Assembly (NCBI RefSeq): GCF_027744825.2
Contig: NC_071349.1
Coordinates: 3,348,001 to 3,412,000 of the forward strand
Origin: Synchiropus splendidus
Taxonomy: Eukaryota; Chordata; Actinopteri; Syngnathiformes; Callionymidae
Direction: 5' to 3'
Length of the DNA stretch: 64,000 bases
The notes beneath the pieces are model-generated. The model searched no databases, was not told the DNA's origin, and saw only the letters and a list, made by a program, of their open reading frames with translations. A program made the translations under genes and the position numbers. Numbering within the stretch: the stretch's first letter is position 1; every line of letters starts with the position of its first letter. Below, piece after piece: positions 56,309-64,000 of this stretch.

Positions 56309-58768
56309 GGTCTTTCTAGTAGTTGCACATCAAATCTAAGCTGTCTGAAGTGCTTTTCGAAAATTATCAACATTTTTATGTTTGGCGTTCCGGAACACAC
56401 CTTATCTCAAGCTGAAAACGCGTTTTCTGCATTGTGCCATTACTTTGCAGGGAAGCTTCAGAACATGAAATGTTCACCTCCCACTATAGCAGAAAGAGTC
56501 TTTCTAGTAGTTGCACATCAAATCTAAGCTGTCTGAAGTGTTTTTCCAAAGTTATCAACATTTTTATGTTTGGCGTTCCGGAATCGACCTTATCTCAGGA
56601 TGAAAAATCGTTTTCTGCATTGTCCCATAACTTTCCAGGGAAGCTTCAGAATATGAAATTTTGACCTCCCACTATAGCAGAAAGGGTCTTTCTAGTAGTT
56701 GCACATCAAATCTAAGCTGTCTGAAGTGTTTTTCGAAAGTTATCAACATTTTTACGTTTGGCGTTCCGGAACCCACCTTATCTCAAGCTGAAAACGCGTT
56801 TTACGCATTGTGCCATAACTTTGCATGGAAGCTTCCGAACATGAAATTTTAACCTCCCACTATAGCAGAAAGGGTCTTTCTTGTAGTTGCACATCAAATC
56901 TAAGCTGTCTGAAGTGTTTTTCCAAAGTTATCAACATTTTTATGTTTGGAGTTCCTGAATCCACCTTATCTCAGTCTGAAAACGCGTTTTACGCATTGTG
57001 CCATAACTTTGCAGGGAACCTTTAGAACATGAAATTTTCACCTCCCACAATAGCAGAAAGGGTCTTTCTAGTAGTTGCACATCAAATCTAAGCTGTCTGA
57101 AGTGTTTTTCGAAAGTTATCAACATTTTTATGTTTGGCGTTCCGGAATCGACCTTATCTCAGGATGAAAAATCGTTTTCTGCATTGTCCCATAACTTTCC
57201 AGGGAAGCTTCAGAACATGACATTTTGACCTCCCACTATGGCAGAAAGGGTCTTTCTAGTAGTTGCACATCAAATCTAAGGTGTCTGAAGTGTTTTTCGA
57301 AAGTTATCAACATTTTTATGTTTGGCGTTCCGGAATCGACCTTATCTCAGGCTGAAAACGCGTTTTCTGCATTGTGCCATAACTTCTCAGGGAAGCTTCA
57401 GAACATGAAATTTTCACCTCCCTCTAAAGCAGAAACGGTCTTTGTAGTAGTTGCACATCAAATCTAAGCTGTCTGAAGTGTTGTTCCAAAGTTATCAACT
57501 TTGGCGTTCCGGAACCCACCTTATCTCAGGCTGAAAACGCGTTTTGTGCATTGTGCCATAAATTCTCAGGGAAGCTTCAGAAAATGAAATTTTCACCTCC
57601 CACTATAGCAGACAGGGTCTTTCTAGTAGTTGCACATCAAATCTAAGCTGTCTGAAGTGTTTTTCCAAAGTTATCAACATTTTTAAGTTTGGCGTTCCGG
57701 AACCCACCTTATCTCATGCTGAAAACGCATTTTCTGCATTGTTCCTTAACGTTGCAGGGAAGCATCAGAACATGAAATTATCAGCTCCCACTATGACAAA
57801 CAGGGTCTTTCTAATAGTTGCACATCAAATCTAATCTGTCTGAAGTGTTTTTCGAAAGTTATCAACATTTTTATGTTTGCCGTTCCGGAACCCACCTTGT
57901 CTCAGCCTGAAAACGCGTTTTCTGCATTGTGCCATAACTTTGAAGGAAAGCTTCAGAACATGAAAGTTTCACCTCCCTCTATAGCAGAAAGGATCTTTCT
58001 AGTAGTTGCACATCAAATCTTAGCTGTCTGAAGTGTTTTTCCAAAGTTATCAACATTTTTATGTTTGGCGTTCTGGAATCGAACTTATCTCAGGCTGAAA
58101 ACGCGTTTTACGCATTGTGCCATAACTTTTCAGGGAAGCTTCAGAAAATGAAATTTTCACCTCCCTCTATAGCAGAAAGGATCTTTCTAGTAGTTGCACA
58201 TCAAATCTAAGCCGTCTGAAGTGTTTTTCCACAGTTATCAACATTTTTATGTTTAGCGTTCCGGAACCCACCTTATCTCAGGATGAAAACGCGTTTTCTG
58301 CATTGTGCCATAACTTTGCAGGGAAGTTCCAGAAAATGAAATTTTCACCTCCCACTATCGCAGAAAGGGTCTTTTTCGTAGTTGCACATCAAATCTAAGC
58401 CGTCTGAAGTGTTTTTCCAAAGATATCAACATTTTTGTGTTTGGCGTTGCGGAACCCACCTTATCTCAGGCTGAAAACGCGTTTTCTGCATTGTGCCATA
58501 ACTTTGCAGGGAAGCTTCAGATCATGAAATTTTCACCTCCCACTATAGCAGAAAGGGTCTTTTCTAGTAGTTGCACATCAAATCTAAGCTGTCTGAAGTG
58601 TTTTTCCAAAGTTATCAACATTTTTATGTTTGGCGTTCCGGAACCCACCTTGTGTCAGGCTGAAAATGCGTTTTCTGCATTGTGCCATAACTTTGAAGGA
58701 AAGCTTCAGAACATGAAAGTTTCACCTCCTGTTGTATACACTGGAAGTTCGAAAATATTATAATCAAA

Positions 58769-58864
58769 ACCTGCTAAATAATATTTGATATTGTTTCTGT
58801 TTTTTATCATTAATGGACCTGCTAAATAATATTTGATATTGTTTTTGATTTTTTATCATTAATT
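58769..58864 (+). repeat. 48-bp direct duplication in U3
   Basis: Two adjacent copies begin ACCTGCTAAATAATATTTG at 58769 and 58817. They differ by a few bases in the T-rich second half. Duplicated U3 blocks often act as enhancers in retroviruses, but no known factor site is claimed here. Confidence 0.85.
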
Positions 58865-59266
58865 GTTTAATGTTTCAAACTTTAGTGAACCTGTATGCGT
58901 TTGATCATGCGCGTTTGAACTCACGAACAGCTGTGTGCTTGGATCTGAGAATGACCTTGAAGGCGCGCTCATCTGAAGTCATGAGAGAGCGGCCATCTTG
59001 AACTTAGTTTGAACCTGTGCGCACGTGCTGACAAAATGGAGTGGATGTACTGACCTAATATGGTGAACCGGCTATCAGTGACGTATAAAAAATGATGTAA
59101 GTGCTGACGCAATTGACACTAATATGATCTATCACCGAACATGTATCCTTTTGAGGGAGGAACTTCAAAAGGCCACCTGGAGAAAAAACAAGATAAGTTA
59201 TAGATATGACTAATTGGCTTGGCGTGAGAAAACGGATGTCGGTATGTCTTCAAAGCCGTGTGTCGC

Positions 59267-59273
59267 TATATAA
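59267..59273 (+). promoter_or_regulatory. LTR TATA box (TATATAA)
   Basis: TATATAAG lies about 30 nt upstream of a predicted RNA start near 59297-59305, placing U3/R there. A second TATAAAA at 59084 is a weaker candidate, since it is farther from the donor-like sequence at 59336. Confidence 0.65.
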
Positions 59274-59332
59274 GCGCTCGGAGATGTGACCCTGGGTTCT
59301 TGCTCTTTTTGGATCTTCGCCCGCGTCTGTCC

Positions 59333-59341
59333 GCCGTAAGT
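59333..59341 (+). promoter_or_regulatory. Candidate early splice donor in R
   Basis: GCC|GTAAGT gives a good intron-side donor about 40 nt after the predicted transcription start. Foamy viruses place their major donor about this far into R. The exon-side bases are poor (GCC rather than CAG), so use is uncertain. Confidence 0.4.
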
Positions 59342-59444
59342 TTTTATCTTATCTTGGGACGGTGCTCTTGCTGTTTGCTCTCGGACCATTTGATTTTAAC
59401 TCATCTTTTATTTCTCTCTTACTATTTTTGAATTAATCCTTTTT

Positions 59445-59739
59445 ATTGAAGTAATTTTGATTATATGGTTTTGAAGTATTTTTTTGATTATATGGTTTTG
59501 AAGTATTTTTAATTATACGGTTATTGAAGTAATTTTGATTATATGATTTTGAAGTATTTTTAATTATACGGCTTTTGAAGTATTTTTGATTATATGGTTT
59601 TGAAGTATTTTTTTGATTATATGGTTTTGAAGTATTTTTAATTATACGGTTATTGAAGTAATTTTTGATTATATGATTTAAGTATTTTTAATTATACGGT
59701 TTTTGAAGTGTTTTTGATTATATGGTTTTTGAAGTATAT
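59445..59739 (+). repeat. AT-rich minisatellite in the transcribed LTR
   Basis: About 11 copies of a 25-28 bp motif, GAAGTATTTTTGATTATATGG and variants with AATTATACGG. A five-unit higher-order pattern repeats with an offset of about 129 bp (59473 versus 59602). It lies between the TATA box and the poly(A) signal, so it would be part of R in the RNA. Confidence 0.9.
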
Positions 59740-59744
59740 GTACT

Positions 59745-59802
59745 AGTACCAGCGTCTGGCGGTACTTTTGATATTGTTGGGTATCAGCGTCTGGCAATAC
59801 CC
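59745..59802 (+). promoter_or_regulatory. Twin RNA hairpins with a shared loop
   Basis: Hairpin 1 pairs AGTACC (59745-59750) with GGTACT (59761-59766). Hairpin 2 pairs GGGTAT (59779-59784) with ATACCC (59797-59802). Both enclose the same ten bases, AGCGTCTGGC. Outward from the loop, the second pair changes C-G to T-A and the sixth A-T to G-C, so pairing is kept although the bases change. This suggests selected RNA structure in R, upstream of AATAAA; a role in poly(A) control, binding or dimerisation is inference. Confidence 0.65.
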
Positions 59803-59897
59803 TTGAGTTTATGGATTTTATTATTTTTGGTTGACTTTGCTGTTTTTACTATTCTTTTATTAATTTTTTGAAGAAACATTTTTGTGACAAAAAACAA

Positions 59898-59903
59898 AAT
59901 AAA
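59898..59903 (+). terminator. LTR polyadenylation signal AATAAA
   Basis: AATAAA in an A-rich stretch, about 600 nt downstream of the predicted RNA start. In the 3' LTR the same site would end the transcript. The next GT-rich segment that could serve as a downstream element is not distinctive. Confidence 0.6.
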
Positions 59904-60000
59904 ATTGAGTACGAATTAAGTACTGAAAAGGCACAACGGCGTTGATCCCTGACTACTAAAGAATCAACTGGCTCCTACCTACTACCATCAATTGGGTTAT

Positions 60001-60008
60001 AGGTGAGT
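60001..60008 (+). promoter_or_regulatory. Consensus splice donor in the U5/leader
   Basis: AG|GTGAGT (cut after 60002) matches the metazoan donor consensus at all eight positions. It lies upstream of the primer binding site. Joined to the acceptor ending at 61946, it would give a subgenomic RNA in which the PTEN-like frame is near the 5' end. Confidence 0.6.
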
Positions 60009-60221
60009 TACTGTTTGATTTCCTCCTGTTGCACATTTAATGAGTGTCTCACATGGTAGCATTATTCCATCCTGAATTATTGTGTCAATGATTAGGTGGT
60101 AGTTTTAGGCATTTATGGGGAAAATGTTATTTGAAAGGAATGGATTTAGGATCCGATCATGAGTCCCTAAACGAAGTTAAGTAAAGAGACTACGGTAAGG
60201 TGTAGCATTGTAAGGTCAAGA

Positions 60222-60239
60222 ACCTGTTTTTTAACAGGT
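60222..60239 (+). promoter_or_regulatory. Perfect 7-bp hairpin in U5
   Basis: ACCTGTT pairs with AACAGGT around a TTTT loop. Function is unknown; structured U5 elements are common in retroviral leaders. Confidence 0.5.
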
Positions 60240-60373
60240 CGGGCTAATTAAATAACCCGCTCAGTGAAGCGCCGACACTACTCACTAATATAATAAGGTA
60301 TAGTTGATATGCTTATTATAGTCTTAGAACCGTGTCCGCAACAAGAGGCTGACTGAGTTGACCAACCGAGGGG

Positions 60374-60396
60374 CCCTTTACCAGAGAGGCAAAGGG
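60374..60396 (+). promoter_or_regulatory. Stem-loop upstream of the primer site
   Basis: CCCTTT (60374-60379) pairs with AAAGGG (60391-60396). An inner CC/GG pair closes a five-base AGAGA loop after one A/C mismatch. The purine-rich loop would be exposed. Its role is not known. Confidence 0.45.
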
Positions 60397-60481
60397 AGGT
60401 AGTGTGCTTGGAACTAGGGACGGCTTATGTTATAGCTAATCGCCTTGTACACAAGACCTTGAAAACCTAAACCCGACGACA

Positions 60482-60499
60482 TGGCGCCCGAACAGGGAC
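60482..60499 (+). other. Primer binding site, tRNA-Lys3 type
   Basis: TGGCGCCCGAACAGGGAC is complementary over 18 of 18 bases to the 3' end of tRNA-Lys3, the primer used by lentiviruses and mouse mammary tumour virus. It follows the LTR terminal CA without spacing. Exogenous foamy viruses use the Lys1,2 primer, so this match separates the element from them despite its long LTR. Confidence 0.93.
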
Positions 60500-60931
60500 A
60501 TGATTGAAAAACGTACAATCTATTTGTGAGTAACTGGACCACAGATTAAAATTCTGGCGGGAAAAGTTCGGTAGTGAATAGATGGATCCTACAATCTCTG
60601 AGTTTTGAATCAAAGAGAAAGATTCAGGCTCTATCACTCGACAACGTACGATCGTGTTGACTCTACAATTTACCGAAAGACTGTCCCTTGGGACTGATCA
60701 CCCCGAGCAGGATAGTTAAAGTATTAAGTTAATTGTAGTACAACTATATAATATAGCTGGAATACAGAAGTACAGCAAAAAGTCCCGTGAGGCCTTATAA
60801 CGGGCACCCCATGGTAAAGAGTCCGCTAAGGACAACTGGGGAACTGCAGCAGGAAGCAGCGGCATAGTTCGGGAAACTGTTCATAGCCGGTAAAGTGAAT
60901 TCCTTAAAAATAATTTGACTGAGATTGAAAA
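60500..60931 (+). other. Retroviral leader with no gag, protease or RT
   Basis: This stretch between the primer site and the integrase remnant has stops in all frames and no recognisable Gag, protease, reverse transcriptase or RNase H residues. It holds a weak donor-like TTTGTGAGTAAC near 60525 and a small CCCGT/ACGGG stem at 60784-60804, either of which might belong to the packaging region. Roughly 4-5 kb that a complete provirus would carry here is gone. Confidence 0.75.
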
Positions 60932-61403
60932 ATGGAAATGAGCAAAGAGGTTGTGCCAAAAAGTGGTGGAGCTCTTACGAGAAGAGCTTCCATGGATAAT
61001 GCCGCCATGTGTACTTCCAAGCACTTTCGTTCATGGTTGGAGCGGGAAGGGATACGACATGTCTTATCCATCCCGCATCAATCCAGCACTAGCGGAGTCC
61101 GCGGAACGTGCAGTATGCGCGGCAAAATCACAAATACTACTGTATAAGCACAGATGGCACTTACCTGAAAACCTCTTTGCCATTAACCAACAACTCAGTC
61201 TCCCCAAGTTACGGGGTTCTACCCCTGCCCACTCTCACAAGCCCTCTGTATCGTTACAGATGGGAAGTGAGGTGTGGATACTCGCCACCGGAAAATCTAC
61301 CACTATAGTTAAAGTCGAAGGGAACGTACTTACGGGTAAAGATGGCCATAGGTACCACCCCAAGCAACTACGACTTAAGTATAAAAATCAGGATCGAAGC
61401 TGA
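60932..61403 (+). pseudogene. Retroviral integrase, C-terminal remnant with frameshifts
   Basis: Integrase joins viral DNA to the host chromosome; here only its last third survives. Helix residues KVVELLREELPW appear first (frame starting 60951). Core residues TSKHFRSWLEREGIRH follow in another frame from about 61013. The AERAV...K segment around the usual third catalytic residue is back in the first frame from about 61101. A C-terminal SH3-like fold follows (MGSEVWI...VKVEGN...HPKQLRLKY) up to the stop at 61401. At least two frameshifts are needed, and the DNG segment with the second catalytic aspartate appears lost. The N-terminal zinc domain is absent. It cannot encode an active enzyme. 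The terminal-domain pattern supports a Pol origin; the genus is not assigned. Confidence 0.82.
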
Positions 61404-61706
61404 CCGAGACCATGTGCCAGGTTGGGTTCAGGGGGTTGGGGAGGACTATGTGAAGATGCTCCCCGACCGAGTCTTCCCAAATAATGGCCTTTTGGTCATG
61501 GCCTGGGATGGTGTTAATCATTCCTGGGAAAAAAGGGATTGTTATGCCCTATACTCACCCCACCACCAGTGTTAGATGGTCTAACTATGAGCCTGGTGAC
61601 TGTGTCCTATGTGCTGCGCCATTTTTGCCCTTATTTGGTCTGGGGATGCAAAGTACAAGCATGAGCACCGTCCCAAGCGAGCCGCCTAGTGGGCCACTTT
61701 TGGTAA
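61404..61706 (+). other. Unassigned stretch between integrase and p53 fragment
   Basis: Short open frames overlap the integrase end. One (61342-61575) reads through EDYVKMLPDRVFPNN and MAWDGVNHSWEKRDC, which could be an envelope leader overlapping pol, as in many retroviruses. Another (61484-61729) has a hydrophobic run, CVLCAAPFLPLFGLG, like a signal peptide. Neither is recognised. From about 61675 the PPSGPLLV...RTGT residues in the second frame resemble the p53 segment just upstream of its DNA-binding core, but only with indels, so p53 homology may start here in degraded form. Confidence 0.45.
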
Positions 61707-61979
61707 GCAGAACTGGCACTGTATTATGAAGACCCCAACACGAAGAGGCATAGTGTGACTGTGCCGTATGAACCGCCTCAGCTTGGCTCTCGCCATACGA
61801 CCATTTTGCTGTCATACATGTGCAACAGCTCATGCATGGGGGGCATGAATCGCCGGCCTATCCTCACCATCCTTATGCTGGAAACCACTGATGGTAACGT
61901 GAAGGAGAGAAGGAACAACAAGTTAAGTTTTTTCTCTCCATACCAGAAGAGACACAATTCGACAATTATCTTTATTTGA
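61707..61979 (+). pseudogene. Captured p53 DNA-binding-domain fragment
   Basis: The frame opens after a TAA at 61704. It reads [20 protein letters not shown] and then [20 protein letters not shown], which corresponds to human p53 residues of about 205-264. Two of the four zinc ligands (C238 at 61821, C242 at 61833) and the DNA-contact/structural hotspot pair R248-R249 (61851-61856) are intact. The SSCMGG sequence marks p53 rather than p63 or p73, which have SSCVGG. The fragment crosses the exon 6/7 junction and the exon 7/8 junction (TGGTAAC matches the exon 8 start) without introns, so it comes from processed mRNA. Similarity fades after 61915. It lacks the transactivation and tetramerisation regions and the C176/H179 and R273 parts of the domain, and cannot fold as a DNA-binding domain alone. 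Sense orientation to the provirus. No p53 initiator is present; translation is uncertain. Confidence 0.9.
61928..61946 (+). promoter_or_regulatory. Strong splice acceptor upstream of the PTEN frame
   Basis: TTTTTTCTCTCCATACCAG is an uninterrupted pyrimidine tract followed by CAG, cut after 61946. It lies 53 nt upstream of the PTEN-like ATG. Splicing into it would remove the p53 fragment as intron and leave two short upstream ATGs (61979, 61986) before the well-placed one at 61999. It may be the original envelope acceptor of the virus. Confidence 0.55.
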
Positions 61980-61995
61980 TGACAAATGGTTCTAA

Positions 61996-63319
<1,324 letters not shown>

Positions 63320-63648
63320 CTAAGTTTAGGTTAGGCATCCCACTTATGTATTAAGGTACCGGACACGAAAGTGCCTGAGGGGGAAGTAAATAAGGAAAAT
63401 CTTAGGATGAAAATCAAAATTTTAACCTGAGTGTTAGGCATCATTTTAATAATATTAATATTACTTAACTTCAAAGTTACCCAGTTCTCCTAAAGAGAGG
63501 ACTGGTGTTGAAGGATGGACAATACACCGTGTATAACGTTACTAATACATCTTAATCAGTACCAAAGTACTAGTTTACGATATCAATTCAGGATTGATTA
63601 AAATGAGAACTAAATGACACAAATTCACAGAGCAATGTACTACGCTTC
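63320..63648 (+). other. Non-coding stretch 3' of the envelope frame
   Basis: AT-rich with stops in all frames. A ten-base GTTAGGCATC occurs at about 63331 and 63432. A purine run GAGGGGGAAG at 63377 resembles a polypurine tract, but the LTR start sequence TGTTGTATAC does not follow, so it is not the 3' tract. Nothing else is recognised. Confidence 0.6.
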
Positions 63649-63858
63649 ATGGCTTTTACCCACAATTATATTAAAATGCCCATAAAGTGTTTAAACACAG
63701 CACGGAACCAGACAATAGTTTGGACTCTCTTCTGGATGACATGGGCGTGTATTGGAGCAGATGCACTGACGCTCCGCCTACATCAACAGGGGACTCAAGG
63801 TAACGCCTTCACCCGCAAGCACCTGCAAAGAGCAGCGCAGCAAATATCTCACGTTTAG
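63649..63858 (+). CDS. Unknown 69-residue frame with signal-like segment
   Basis: Begins ATGGCTTTTACC. After a short basic region it has a hydrophobic run, TIVWTLFWMTWACIGADA, ending in small residues like a signal peptidase site, then a polar Gln/Arg-rich tail. It is not a family I recognise. Its position 3' of the envelope, before any 3' LTR, is where complex retroviruses carry accessory genes, but it may be only a chance frame. It ends 12 nt before the next candidate start. Confidence 0.35.
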   Translation: MAFTHNYIKMPIKCLNTARNQTIVWTLFWMTWACIGADALTLRLHQQGTQGNAFTRKHLQRAAQQISHV

Positions 63859-63869
63859 TCGCGCTGAAC

Positions 63870-64000
63870 ATGGCAAGCAACCAGACGAACACCACCGGGT
63901 ATCACCCCGAGAGTCCTCCCCAGGTAGGGGCAGATTTTATTGATCTTGCAATACTGTCCATTTTACAAGTAATATTTGTTCCTCCATTACATAAGCAAAA
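63870..64000 (+). CDS. Unknown frame with N-glycan sites, cut by window edge
   Basis: The ATG at 63870 has a good AACATGG context and stays open for 43 codons to the end of the window. The N-terminus has two overlapping glycosylation motifs (MASNQTNTTGYH), then a Pro-rich piece and a hydrophobic stretch (FIDLAILSILQVIFVPP), as in the start of a membrane receptor or tetraspanning protein. An alternative is that CAG|GTAGGG at about 63921-63929 is a splice donor and the exon ends there. It could be an accessory gene, a third host-derived insert or chance. Confidence 0.35.
   Translation, partial: MASNQTNTTGYHPESPPQVGADFIDLAILSILQVIFVPPLHKQ

Larger units (their letters stand above)
8389..58729 (+). 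repeat. 188-bp satellite array, forward orientation block
   Basis: About 268 monomers of about 188 bp run without interruption. Landmarks in order are CCACTATAGCAGAAAGGGTC, TTGCACATCAAATCTAAGC, TGTCTGAAGTGTTTTTCC, AAAGTTATCAACATTTTTATG, GTTCCGGAATCGACCTTATC, GCTGAAAACGCGTTTTCTGC and CATAACTTTGCAGGGAAGC, all trimmed variants of the same unit. Most units differ by point changes. Two recurrent alternates are GGAATCGACC versus GGAACCCACC and TTTTCTGC versus TTTTACGC. A few units are shortened, for example near 12847, 18985, 22696, 25020, 40540 and 57499. The array ends abruptly inside a monomer (CACCTCC) where the LTR begins. Confidence 0.97.
58730..60481 (+). other. 5' long terminal repeat of an endogenous retrovirus
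   Basis: Unique sequence starts with TGTTGTATACACTGG directly after a broken satellite monomer and ends ...CCCGACGACA immediately before a primer binding site, giving the TG...CA ends of a retroviral LTR and a length of 1752 bp. With a TATA box at 59267 and AATAAA at 59898, U3 is about 570 bp, R about 600 bp and U5 about 560 bp. A long LTR with a donor just after the start is typical of foamy (spuma) viruses. The 3' LTR needed to prove the boundaries is outside the window. No coding frame of note lies inside. Confidence 0.85.

Noticed and set aside
1..58729. CRISPR or bacterial repeat array
   Set aside because: Units are 188 bp, directly adjoining with no spacers, and the flanking provirus is of vertebrate type.
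8389..58729. Hammerhead ribozyme or CENP-B box in the satellite, as in some vertebrate satellites
   Set aside because: The monomer has no CTGATGA...GAAA core in the right arrangement, and no match to the CENP-B box pattern. The palindromes TTCCGGAA and AAAACGCGTTTT are present, but I have no function to assign.
782..58763. Dozens of open frames of 60-156 codons on both strands in the repeat array
   Set aside because: All are translations of the 188-bp monomer in shifting frames, with variants spread evenly over codon positions and stops at the same monomer site (AAATCTAAG). The longest (9343, 10096, 22535, 24950) arise where small indels join frames. No sign of a protein-coding repeat.
60482..60499. 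tRNA-Lys gene
   Set aside because: Only the 18 bases complementary to the tRNA 3' end are present, next to an LTR end; there is no cloverleaf or A/B box.
61585..61833. Minus-strand frame of 82 codons over the p53 fragment
   Set aside because: It is the antisense shadow of the p53 region and has no recognisable domain.
61755..61900. p63 or p73 origin of the p53-family fragment
   Set aside because: [15 protein letters not shown] is the p53 form; p63 and p73 carry V in place of the first M after SSC and I in place of T after PIL.
63320..64000. 3' LTR within the window
   Set aside because: No copy of TGTTGTATACACTGG, of the TATA region or of the minisatellite occurs here, and the purine run at 63377 is not followed by an LTR start.

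Overview
The window is vertebrate nuclear DNA in two unequal parts. Bases 1-58729 are one uninterrupted satellite array with a monomer of about 188 bp. Bases 58730-64000 are the 5' part of a defective endogenous retrovirus inserted into, or abutting, that satellite. The vertebrate assignment rests on spliced fragments of p53 and PTEN in the retroviral part. The species cannot be named from the sequence. A large, repeat-rich genome such as an amphibian or fish would fit, but that is a guess.

The satellite runs in one orientation from 1 to about 8388, flips head-to-head at a near-palindrome centred on 8388/8389, and continues in the other orientation to 58729. It holds several generations of higher-order duplication, with periods of about 753, 1127, 1276, 1309, 1687, 1882 and 3935 bp and a dispersed copy 3000 bp away. 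I find no credible gene in it. Its many short open frames are products of a stop-poor monomer whose length is not a multiple of three.

The retroviral part begins with a 1752-bp LTR (TG...CA, 58730-60481). The LTR carries a TATA box, a donor-like GTAAGT about 40 nt after the predicted start, an AT-rich minisatellite, two tandem covarying hairpins, an AATAAA and a consensus splice donor. An 18-nt primer binding site matching tRNA-Lys3 follows directly. Gag, protease, reverse transcriptase and RNase H are missing. After about 450 nt of leader comes the frameshifted C-terminal part of an integrase (60932-61403).

The most notable content lies between integrase and envelope. There is an intronless fragment of the p53 DNA-binding domain (core 61713-about 61915), and about 85 nt further on an intact 104-codon frame that is the N-terminus of PTEN (61999-62313). 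Both lie in the sense direction of the provirus and both cross known exon junctions without introns, so they derive from spliced mRNA. The PTEN piece keeps the phosphoinositide-binding N-terminus and the first part of the phosphatase domain but stops before the catalytic P-loop. A strong splice acceptor lies 53 nt upstream of its ATG, which sits in an ideal ACCATGG context. The PTEN frame then runs into an envelope-like membrane protein lacking its own N-terminus (62279-63319). Two further short frames, one open at the window edge, lie 3' of it. No 3' LTR is present in the window.

The layout resembles a replication-defective transducing retrovirus in which structural and polymerase genes were replaced by host cDNA. 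Here the cargo is pieces of two tumour suppressors rather than oncogenes. Whether the pieces act as decoys or dominant-negative peptides, or are inert, cannot be decided from sequence.
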